From: Deltaproteobacteria bacterium
Lineage (GTDB): Bacteria > Desulfobacterota > Desulfobacteria > C00003060 > C00003106
Assembly (NCBI GenBank): GCA_019314005.1
Contig: JAFDAE010000210.1
Coordinates: forward strand, 1-6,549
DNA: 6,549 nt
Reading direction: 5' to 3'
The notes below the pieces were generated by a model. It was not told the origin of the DNA. It searched no databases and saw only the letters and a list, made by a program, of their open reading frames with translations. Each line of letters starts with the position of its first letter. Within the stretch, counting starts at the first letter, position 1. This document shows positions 1-5,689 of this stretch, piece by piece. A program made the position numbers and the translations under genes.

Positions 1-1
1 C

Positions 2-478
2 TCTTCTCCGCCTTCCTTATTATTGCAAGTCCCTTTTATCGAACAGAAAGACAACTTATGCGGCCCGGCCGCTGTAGCCATGGTACTTTCCTTCTACGGC
101 TTGCCGGTTAGCCAACAGAAAGTGGCGGAAAAGACATTTACCGCAAGTCTCAATGCTACCCTTCTTCCTGACTTAGTGAACTACGTCAATGAACTTCCCG
201 GGTTCGCGGCGTGGTCTGCGTCGCTCTCCTTGGAAGAGCTGGCAAAGAAGATCCAGGAGGGATATCCGACTATTGTTTTGGTGGACGAAGGTATCGGGCC
301 CTATCAGGTATTACACTACATGGTTGTTGTTGGGATAGATCAGTCTCAAGACAAGATTGTTTGTCATACACGAAAGGACATAAACAAGGTCTTTCGCATA
401 GGGTATTTTTTGAAGAAATGGCGCAAAATGGATAACTTAGCGTTGACAATCTCACCTGAAGAGACGCAGGTGCGATGA
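2..478 (+). CDS. C39-like (papain-fold) cysteine peptidase, PA2778-like, 5' end cut by window
   Basis: The frame is open to the left edge, so the gene probably starts upstream. The first start codon inside the window (TTG at 23) would begin directly at the catalytic region and leave no export signal. Numbering from that TTG, the catalytic Cys lies at about residue 13 in DNLCGPAAVAMVLSFYG, the standard beginning of a C39/C39_2 domain. The catalytic His lies at about 98 in LHYMVVVGID. No clear third catalytic Asp follows in a DP-type motif; the equivalent stretch reads VCHTRKD. The order of motifs matches the PA2778 family of exported cysteine peptidases, in which a TPR region normally follows in the same polypeptide. 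Here the protein stops after the peptidase domain and a TPR lipoprotein gene begins 14 nt later. The likely role is a periplasmic or outer-membrane-associated protease or peptidase-like protein of unknown substrate. Catalytic activity is inferred, not shown. Confidence 0.75.
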   Translation, partial: SSPPSLLLQVPFIEQKDNLCGPAAVAMVLSFYGLPVSQQKVAEKTFTASLNATLLPDLVNYVNELPGFAAWSASLSLEELAKKIQEGYPTIVLVDEGIGPYQVLHYMVVVGIDQSQDKIVCHTRKDINKVFRIGYFLKKWRKMDNLALTISPEETQVR

Positions 479-492
479 GGGTATTGTAAGAC

Positions 493-1227
493 ATGGCACT
501 CCCACGCCGATTCCTGTCAGGTTCCTTCTTTGCGGTATTTTGCCTTTTATGGGCCCTTTTCCAGGCAGGGGGTTGTTGCAGTGTTCCTGAGATTATCGTG
601 CTGGATGATCCGCTGACTCCTGAAGAGCACAACGATCTTGGTGTTGCTTACGAGACAGAAGGAAAATACGACCTTGCCATCAAGGAATACCAAAAAGCCC
701 TTAAGAAAAATCCTTATCTTCTGGTCAGCAAGGTCAACCTGGGTAACGCATACGCCCGGCAGGGACAATACCAAAAAGCCGTTTCTGTTTATGAGGATGC
801 AGTTAAAAGACAGACAGAGGTGGTCCCTGAGCTATGGAACAACCTGGCGTGGGTCTATTATAAGCTCGGGGAAAAAACAACAAAAGCTGAACAGCTCTGC
901 CGTGAGGCCATAGAGGCAGATCCTTTAAACCGATACCTCTATTGGGATACATTGGGAGAAGTGTTAACAGCGAGAGGTAAAACCCATGAGGCCATAGAGG
1001 CGTTCCGATCGTCCATCATTACCACTCCGAAAGGAGACGATAAGACCCTGATAAGGACCTATATTCATATGGCAAAGGCATACTGTGCCGCAGGCTTAAA
1101 GGGCGAGGCCGAAGAGAGCATCAATACAGCATTGTCCTATGGACCTTCTGAAGCCGTCAAAGAAGAGCTTGATGCGCTTCTTGCTGATATCCGCCAAGCG
1201 TGTCCTTATGATTTACCAGCAAAATAA
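493..1227 (+). CDS. TPR-repeat lipoprotein
   Basis: This 244-residue protein starts at ATG 493, preceded by GAGGG at 477-481 that overlaps the stop of the peptidase gene, which suggests a shared transcript. The N-terminus has basic residues (RR), a hydrophobic stretch at about 8-24 and a lipobox-like AGGC ending at Cys28, so it is probably a lipoprotein. Ala at the -3 position is a weak match to the usual Leu. The segment LDDPLTPEEHNDLG (37-50) is followed by about five TPR units at roughly 41-74, 75-108, 113-146, 147-180 and 187-220. Typical repeat signatures such as NLGNAYARQGQYQKA and NNLAWVYYKLG are visible. TPRs form protein-binding solenoids. The linker and repeat pattern resemble the C-terminal part of PA2778-family peptidases, so I infer that this protein partners the upstream peptidase at the membrane. 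No enzymatic motif is seen. Confidence 0.85.
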   Translation: MALPRRFLSGSFFAVFCLLWALFQAGGCCSVPEIIVLDDPLTPEEHNDLGVAYETEGKYDLAIKEYQKALKKNPYLLVSKVNLGNAYARQGQYQKAVSVYEDAVKRQTEVVPELWNNLAWVYYKLGEKTTKAEQLCREAIEADPLNRYLYWDTLGEVLTARGKTHEAIEAFRSSIITTPKGDDKTLIRTYIHMAKAYCAAGLKGEAEESINTALSYGPSEAVKEELDALLADIRQACPYDLPAK

Positions 1228-1249
1228 TCGAGTTCTGTAACATTTTTCT

Positions 1250-1282
1250 CCTTCGGATTCTTGCAAAGAGCCGTAAGGTTTT
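1250..1282 (+). terminator. weak candidate intrinsic terminator after the TPR gene
   Basis: CCTTCGG (1250-1256) can pair with CCGTAAGG (1271-1278), leaving one bulged T and a 14-nt loop. TTTT (1279-1282) follows. The position, 23 nt after the TPR stop and before the next gene, suits a terminator. The stem is short, the loop long and the T tract minimal, so this is tentative. Confidence 0.25.
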
Positions 1283-1320
1283 GAATTGAAAAACCCCTGG
1301 AATTGTGTTTTAAAATATTC

Positions 1321-1919
1321 ATGAAATATGGGCCGCTTATTTCCATCCCGCTTTTTCTCTCCCTTTTTTCCGCAAGTGTATCGGCCCATCCACACGTTTT
1401 CATTGAGAGCTCTCTTACAGTCGTCTTTGATGAAAAAGGCTTGGCCGGATTTAAGGTTCGATGGGTTTTGATGAAATGTTCAGCAGTGTAATCATCCATG
1501 ATTTTGACGAGAACGGAAACGGCACGTTCGAACCTTCGGAAGTCAGGAAGCTGGAACAAGGGGCTTTTTCCAACCTGAGAAACTTCGATTATTTCACTCT
1601 TATAAAGATAAGCGGGCAGGATTTTAAGGTAGAATATATTCGAGATTTTTCATCGAGCATCCAGGCAAATAGCATTATTTACGATTTCTTTGTTCCATGC
1701 CATGTTACCGGCATTTCCACCTTCAAGGAAGTAAGAATACTCTTTTGCGATAAGGAGAACTATACCTATTTTTCTTTCATCCAGGATAAACCTGTTCAAT
1801 TTGAAAACAGCACTATGTTCGATTTTCAGTATGAGATATCTCAAGACAAAGAGCATCCTGATTTTTTCTGCAGGTATGTAAAACAAGTCACATTGAGGTT
1901 CCGAAAGAAAAATGGCTAA
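1321..1919 (+). pseudogene. DUF1007 periplasmic metal-transport protein, frameshifted
   Basis: Two overlapping reading frames together encode one DUF1007 (COG3683-type) protein of about 199 residues, a normal family length. The first frame has a signal peptide (MKYGPLISIPLFLSLFSASVSA) with likely cleavage before HPHVFIE; the His-Pro-His start of the mature protein is characteristic and is a possible metal ligand. It reads to KVRWV and then runs into a stop at 1489-1491. The second frame continues with FDEMFSSVIIHDFDENGNG, then FFVPCHVTG, to the stop at 1917-1919. Adding one T to the TTTT run at 1466-1469 restores the family sequence RWVFDEMFSS. DUF1007 proteins are commonly encoded beside NicO permeases, as here, where the 3' end overlaps the permease gene by 8 nt. 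I prefer ATG 1321 over TTG 1303, which would add six residues ahead of the signal peptide. No good Shine-Dalgarno is visible. The lesion may be a recent mutation or a sequencing error. Confidence 0.85.
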
Positions 1920-2814
1920 GATTTTCCCCCTTGTTTTATTACTATATATAGTTCTAATCCCGGCCTGGAGCGTAGCAGGGGACAATCCCTTTGTTTCAAA
2001 AGAAACAGCACAAAAACCGGCGGCACACCCTTCGTGTTTGTCCGAAATTTATAGCAAGATCTCCCAGTGGCAGCACAAACTCAACAAAGAGTTATCCTCT
2101 TTGGTTCGTGAAGTCAAAACTTCAGGCTCCCCAAAGACGTTTCTTACCTTGATCCTGATTTCGTTCTTTTACGGCGTTATACACTCTGCCGGGCCCGGTC
2201 ATGGAAAGACAATCGCCTTTTCCTATTTTCTGTCAAGGAAGGAAAATGTCAGGAAGGGGATACTGATGGGCGGCATGATTGCATTCCTTCACGCTCTTTC
2301 TGCTGTGCTTATTGTTCTGATAATCTATTTTATTCTCAAACAATCGTACATAGGACCCTTTGAAAGCATATCTCACAAAATAAAAATCGTAAGTTACAGC
2401 CTCATTACTCTAACAGGAGCGGTTTTGCTGATCAAAAGCATACTCGACTTTCGGAATAGAAACCGGCAAAGTGGAGAAAAAGACTCGGCCCCGCATACAG
2501 CGGGCTACAGAAGTATCCTTTCGGTCGCCTTGGCGGTCGGAATAGTCCCCTGCCCCGGTGCTGTTATCATAATGCTCTTTTGTATGTCCCTGGATATGGT
2601 TGGGGTCGGACTGGTTTTAAGCCTATTTATGGCCCTTGGAATGGCTGTTACCATTTCCGGGGCAGGAGTACTGAGCATTGCAGGCAAAAAAGGGGGATTG
2701 AGGCTCCTCACTGGAAATAAACGGGCCAGACTCCTCTTTGAAAAAAGTTTACAAGTAGTGGGATCTTTATTGGTTCTGTTTTTTGGATTATCGCTTCTTG
2801 CTTTATCACTTTGA
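1912..2814 (+). CDS. NicO/RcnA-family nickel/cobalt transport membrane protein
   Basis: This 300-residue inner-membrane protein has an N-terminal signal/anchor (about 1-22, ending SVAG), a polar periplasmic stretch (about 23-72) and about six membrane segments at roughly 75-92, 117-141, 160-179, 202-224, 231-256 and 283-300. Family motifs are clear: IHSAGPGHGK (90-99), whose His residues are thought to bind the metal; FLHALSA (125-131) in the next segment; and GIVPCPGA (210-217) in the second half. It lacks the long His-rich loop of E. coli RcnA. The loop between its two halves (181-199) is short and charged. NicO members move Ni(II) or Co(II). Whether this one imports or exports cannot be told from the sequence. 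It overlaps the DUF1007 gene by 8 nt, so the two are probably co-translated. Loss of DUF1007 could impair the system even though the permease itself looks intact. Confidence 0.9.
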   Translation: MAKIFPLVLLLYIVLIPAWSVAGDNPFVSKETAQKPAAHPSCLSEIYSKISQWQHKLNKELSSLVREVKTSGSPKTFLTLILISFFYGVIHSAGPGHGKTIAFSYFLSRKENVRKGILMGGMIAFLHALSAVLIVLIIYFILKQSYIGPFESISHKIKIVSYSLITLTGAVLLIKSILDFRNRNRQSGEKDSAPHTAGYRSILSVALAVGIVPCPGAVIIMLFCMSLDMVGVGLVLSLFMALGMAVTISGAGVLSIAGKKGGLRLLTGNKRARLLFEKSLQVVGSLLVLFFGLSLLALSL

Positions 2815-2901
2815 ACCTCCGCCTAGGAGGCTGTCCGGAAGGGGAACACAAATTCGATTTCATCTTTGCAAACAACCATTTTTGTGTTACGAATAATTTT
2901 T
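2815..2901. other. intergenic leader ahead of parA with a spaced inverted repeat
   Basis: This 87-nt gap holds a small hairpin, CCTCC-gccta-GGAGG (2816-2830), with no T tract after it. It also holds a perfect 8-bp inverted repeat, AACACAAA (2845-2852) and TTTGTGTT (2881-2888), separated by 28 nt. A weak sigma70-like pair, TTGCAA (2866-2871) and TACGAA (2888-2893) with a 16-nt spacer, overlaps the right arm. If real, the repeat could be an operator over the parA promoter, but none of this is strong. Confidence 0.3.
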
Positions 2902-3678
2902 ATGGGTAAACTCATAGGGATAGCAAATCAGAAAGGTGGAGTGGGGAAAACGACCACCGCGGTAAATCTTGCCGCATCTCTTGCCGCTGGAGAACGAAAG
3001 ACACTTCTGGTAGACTGCGATTCACAGGGGAACGCGACTTCCGGTGTTGGAATAATCAAGGAAGATGTCAAAAAACACATCTACCATGGGTTGATCGGGG
3101 AAGTACCGGTTGAAGACCTAATTCATGACACCGAAATAGAATACTTAAAGGCGCTCCCCGCTCACATAGACCTCGCAGGCGCAGATGTAGAATTGATCTC
3201 GGTTGAACGGCGCGAACAGTATCTTAGAAACCTTCTCCAACCTATTGTTGACGATTATGAGTTCATACTCATTGACTGCCCACCTTCTCTCGGCTTGATC
3301 ACGATCAATGTTCTTTCTGCAGTGGATAGCGTAATCATACCTCTTCAATGTGAATATTACGCTTTAGAAGGTCTTGGGCAGTTTTTGAATACGTACCACC
3401 GGGTAAGGCAATCTTTCAACCCAAGGTTGACCCTTGAAGGTATACTCCTTACCATGTTTGACAAACGAAACAACCTTTCCCATCAAGTGGCGGAAGAGGC
3501 GCGAAAACATTTCAACAGTTTGGTGTTTGACACACACATCCCAAGAAATGTCCGGTTGAGTGAATCTCCCAGCTTTGGCAAGCCGATCATCTTGTACGAC
3601 ATTACCTCCTCTGGTGCCAAAAGCTACTTAAACCTTGCTCAGGAACTACTAAAACGGCAAAGAGGCCGCCATGCCTGA
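2902..3678 (+). CDS. parA: ParA/Soj chromosome-partitioning ATPase
   Basis: This 258-residue protein belongs to the Soj-type ParA family, whose ATP-driven dimers bind DNA and position ParB-parS complexes. I chose ATG 2902, giving MGKLIGIANQKGGVGKTTTA, rather than TTG 2866, which would add 12 residues without family resemblance. No clear Shine-Dalgarno precedes either start. The deviant Walker A motif KGGVGKTT (11-18) carries the signature Lys11 and the nucleotide-binding Lys16. LLVDCDSQGNA (35-45) follows, then Walker B FILIDCPPSLG (121-131). The conserved stretches PLQCEYYALEGL (147-158) and HIPRNVRLSESPSFGKP (212-228) are also present. There is no N-terminal HTH extension, which points to the chromosomal Soj type rather than the P1-plasmid type. 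It overlaps parB by 8 nt. No parS-like site (GTTTCACGTGAAAC type) was seen in the window. Confidence 0.95.
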   Translation: MGKLIGIANQKGGVGKTTTAVNLAASLAAGERKTLLVDCDSQGNATSGVGIIKEDVKKHIYHGLIGEVPVEDLIHDTEIEYLKALPAHIDLAGADVELISVERREQYLRNLLQPIVDDYEFILIDCPPSLGLITINVLSAVDSVIIPLQCEYYALEGLGQFLNTYHRVRQSFNPRLTLEGILLTMFDKRNNLSHQVAEEARKHFNSLVFDTHIPRNVRLSESPSFGKPIILYDITSSGAKSYLNLAQELLKRQRGRHA

Positions 3679-4459
3679 AAAAGAGAAAGCAAAAAAGAGG
3701 GCGCTCGGACGAGGTATCGACACACTGATACCTAATCTGGACACCCTTACGCGGGAAAGAGATTTTTTTCTCTGTAATATAGACTCCATATACCCGAATC
3801 CCATGCTGCCGAGACAATCTTTCCCTGACGATTCCCTTAATGAACTGGCTGCATCCATCAAAGAAATGGGGGTTATTCAACCACTCATCGTACGCACGGC
3901 AAGCACCGGGTATGAGTTAATCGCGGGAGAACGCCGCTGGAGGGCCGCCAAACTCGCAAAGCTCAACCAAGTTCCCGTGCTGATCAAAGAGGCATCTTCC
4001 AGTGAAATGTTGGAACTCGCCCTGATCGAAAATATCCAACGAAAGGATCTGAATCCCTTAGAAGAAGCAGAAGCTTATCGCCGGCTGGTCAATGAGTTTG
4101 GACTGACCCAGGAAGCATTAGGGAAACGGATCGGAAAGGACCGTTCCACAGTAGCCAATTTTTTGCGACTCCTGAACCTTCCCGAACCTATCCGCGCAGA
4201 CATATTAAATGAGATCCTCACAATGGAACACGCCAGGGTGCTGGCCGGTATTGAAAATCCGTCACTCCAAAAAAAGGCATGGAGATATATCATATCCAAA
4301 AGGCTTTCTGTTCGAGGCGCGGAAGAACTGGTAAAGACACTCAAAGCATCTCGTAAGAAAGCAACAAAGAAAAAATCCCCTACGCAAGATGATATATATT
4401 TTAAAGCCCTGGAAGATGATCTCACACGAAGTCTCGGAATAAAGACCTGGAGCGCCTGA
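3671..4459 (+). CDS. parB: ParB/Spo0J partition protein, C-terminal domain truncated
   Basis: The gene starts at ATG 3671 within the end of parA, with AGAGG at 3661-3665 as ribosome binding site. ParB is the CTP-dependent clamp that loads at parS and spreads along DNA. Visible parts in order: the N-terminal ParA-contact box ALGRGIDTLIP (11-21), the CTP-binding GERRWRA (86-92), ENIQRKDLNPLEEA (120-133), an HTH at about 145-170 (LTQEALGKRIGKDRSTVANF), and a Lys-rich linker (221-236). The C-terminal dimerisation domain begins normally with DDIYFKALEDDLTRSLG, but the frame then ends in IKTWSA. The expected basic/beta segment (of the type TKVxIxxxxxxGKIEIEFYS) is missing, and the usual ending appears 1 nt ahead in another frame. 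The product is 262 residues, about 20-30 short of the usual length. If the sequence is right, dimerisation through the C-terminus should be lost. Confidence 0.93.
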   Translation: MPEKEKAKKRALGRGIDTLIPNLDTLTRERDFFLCNIDSIYPNPMLPRQSFPDDSLNELAASIKEMGVIQPLIVRTASTGYELIAGERRWRAAKLAKLNQVPVLIKEASSSEMLELALIENIQRKDLNPLEEAEAYRRLVNEFGLTQEALGKRIGKDRSTVANFLRLLNLPEPIRADILNEILTMEHARVLAGIENPSLQKKAWRYIISKRLSVRGAEELVKTLKASRKKATKKKSPTQDDIYFKALEDDLTRSLGIKTWSA

Positions 4460-4476
4460 TTACAAAGCTCAAATAG
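4444..4476 (+). other. out-of-frame remnant of the parB 3' end
   Basis: Read from 4444, the codons give DLERLITKLK followed by TAG (4474-4476). This is what ParB proteins normally end with, but it lies in a different frame from the parB reading frame. It overlaps the current stop at 4457-4459. It implies that a stretch of 3n+1 nt (roughly 20 codons) upstream of 4444 was lost, fusing SLGIK to this end out of frame. Confidence 0.65.
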
Positions 4477-4616
4477 AGAGCTTTGCACAACGCGACATTT
4501 TTTCGTCAGGCAAGAAAGGTAAAAATTTTAACCGGAGGAATACATTGGGTATTTCGAGGATTAAAATTTGAAGCCTGCCGCCGCATCACGGAAAAATGGT
4601 AGTTGTGCAAAGCTCT
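4477..4616. repeat. 140-bp nested palindromic element with 15-bp perfect terminal inverted repeats
   Basis: The ends AGAGCTTTGCACAAC (4477-4491) and GTTGTGCAAAGCTCT (4602-4616) are exact reverse complements. Nested inside, in proper order, are further perfect arm pairs: CATTTTT (4496-4502) with AAAAATG (4592-4598), CAGGC (4507-4511) with GCCTG (4573-4577), AAATTTTAA (4523-4531) with TTAAAATTT (4561-4569), and AATAC (4539-4543) with GTATT (4549-4553). They converge on a 5-nt loop, so the whole unit can fold as one long hairpin. It has no protein-coding potential that I trust. It fills the space between parB and ftsY and ends 15 nt before the ftsY ribosome binding site. It could be a MITE-like or REP-like element. 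A core copy recurs near the right end of the window. Confidence 0.85.
4511..4580 (+). repeat. dispersed repeat core, copy 1 (forward)
   Basis: The 70-nt core runs from CAAGAAAGG to GCCTGCCG inside the larger palindrome. It aligns with the reverse complement of 6475-6543 at about 58 of 70 positions with one 1-nt gap. The longest shared block is GTATTTCGAGGATTA. Confidence 0.85.
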
Positions 4617-4642
4617 TATAGTGAGGAGCGCGGAGAGAAACA

Positions 4643-5689
4643 GTGGCTTTTTGGTTTAAAAAGAAAAAACCGGATGCATCAGAGGAGGAAGAAAAGACGC
4701 CGGTAACCGAAGCGCCGGTTGAGCCATCCGAACAACCTACTCCAGCCCCTGAACCGGAACCTACCGAAAACAAAGAAGGTTTTTTCAAACGGTTAAAAGG
4801 CCGGCTCTCCAAAACACGAAAGACACTTGTAAGCCGGATGGATCGGCTCTTTCTCGGGAAAAAAGAGATTGACGACGAATTACTGGAAGAACTGGAAGAG
4901 ATCCTGATCACATCCGACATAGGTGTCAAGGCTGCTATGGAGTTAATTGAGAATGTGCGGGAAAAGGTGGCACGAAAGCTTCTCAACAATCCGGAACAAC
5001 TTAAAGAGGCCCTTGTGGACGAGATGACGGGGTTTCTGCAGTCCCCACCGGCTCCTCCCAGGATAACGCATCAAAAACCGTATGTAATTATGGTCGTGGG
5101 AGTGAACGGAGTCGGCAAAACCACCACCATCGGAAAAATCGCAGCCAGGTATAAGAAAGAAGGAAAGGATGTCTTGCTTATCGCAGGCGACACTTTCCGC
5201 GCTGCTGCTATTGAACAGCTCGAAATATGGGGAGAACGGGTCGGAGCGGATGTAATCCGACAAAAGTCGGGTTCAGACCCATCTGCTGTGGTATTTGACG
5301 GAATTGAGGCTGCTCAGGCGAGAAATATTGATGTAGCGATAATCGATACTGCAGGGAGATTGCATACAAAGGTAAACCTGATGAAAGAATTACAAAAGAT
5401 CCATAGAGTGATCAGTCGAAAATGCCCTGATGCACCCCATGAAGTCCTTCTGGTGCTCGATGCTACCACCGGCCAAAACGCTATCTCACAGGCCCAGGTA
5501 TTTCACGAAGCGATTAATATTACCGGGATTGCTTTGACAAAGCTCGATGGCACTGCCAAGGGGGGGATCGCGGTAGGAATTTGTAACGAACTAAAGATCC
5601 CTCTTCAGTACATCGGAATCGGGGAACAGATAGAAGACCTTCAGGACTTTGACGCAAAAGAGTTTGTTGACGCGCTCTTTACACTTTAA
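4643..5689 (+). CDS. ftsY: FtsY, signal recognition particle receptor GTPase
   Basis: This 348-residue receptor docks ribosome-SRP complexes at the inner membrane for co-translational insertion. It starts with GTG 4643, with GGAGAG (4632-4637) 5 nt upstream. The N-terminus MAFWFKKKKP is followed by an acidic, Pro-rich A region (about 11-44) and a helical N domain (about 45-130; EIDDELLEELEEILITSDIG). The NG GTPase follows: P-loop GVNGVGKT (153-160), DTFRAAAIEQL (183-193) of the insertion box, DTAGR (235-239), TKLDGTAKGG (299-308) and GIGEQIEDL (325-333). All GTP-binding motifs are intact and the length is typical. Its leader includes the right arm of the palindromic element, so transcription or translation may be influenced by that hairpin. 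Its 3' end overlaps the convergent regulator gene by 11 bp. Confidence 0.98.
   Translation: MAFWFKKKKPDASEEEEKTPVTEAPVEPSEQPTPAPEPEPTENKEGFFKRLKGRLSKTRKTLVSRMDRLFLGKKEIDDELLEELEEILITSDIGVKAAMELIENVREKVARKLLNNPEQLKEALVDEMTGFLQSPPAPPRITHQKPYVIMVVGVNGVGKTTTIGKIAARYKKEGKDVLLIAGDTFRAAAIEQLEIWGERVGADVIRQKSGSDPSAVVFDGIEAAQARNIDVAIIDTAGRLHTKVNLMKELQKIHRVISRKCPDAPHEVLLVLDATTGQNAISQAQVFHEAINITGIALTKLDGTAKGGIAVGICNELKIPLQYIGIGEQIEDLQDFDAKEFVDALFTL

Noticed and set aside
1286..1316. A promoter-like TTGAAA (1286-1291) with TTTAAA (1309-1314, spacer 17) ahead of DUF1007.
   Set aside because: Transcription would begin practically at the ATG, leaving no leader, and the region is AT-rich enough for chance matches. 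It is not strong enough to list as a feature.
1206..1559. A 117-codon minus-strand open frame spanning the DUF1007 frameshift region.
   Set aside because: It crosses an intergenic gap and the well-supported plus-strand DUF1007 sequence, and shows no recognisable domain.
2826..2856. A perfect GGAGG at 2826-2830 after the NicO gene, which looks like a ribosome binding site for a small gene.
   Set aside because: No ATG, GTG or TTG lies at a suitable distance downstream, and GGAGG is paired in a small hairpin with CCTCC at 2816-2820.
2902..4459. A parS site near parAB.
   Set aside because: No 14-16 bp palindrome of the GTTTCACGTGAAAC type was found by eye on either strand, in or around parAB.
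4498..4503. TTTTTT after the hairpin 4464-4484 as an intrinsic terminator for parB.
   Set aside because: The T run is 13 nt away from the stem and is better explained as an arm of the larger palindrome, where it pairs with AAAAATG at 4592-4598.
4561..4989. A 142-codon minus-strand open frame rich in Ser across the start of ftsY.
   Set aside because: It is the antisense shadow of the acidic, Lys-rich ftsY N-terminus, with low-complexity Ser runs and no family resemblance.
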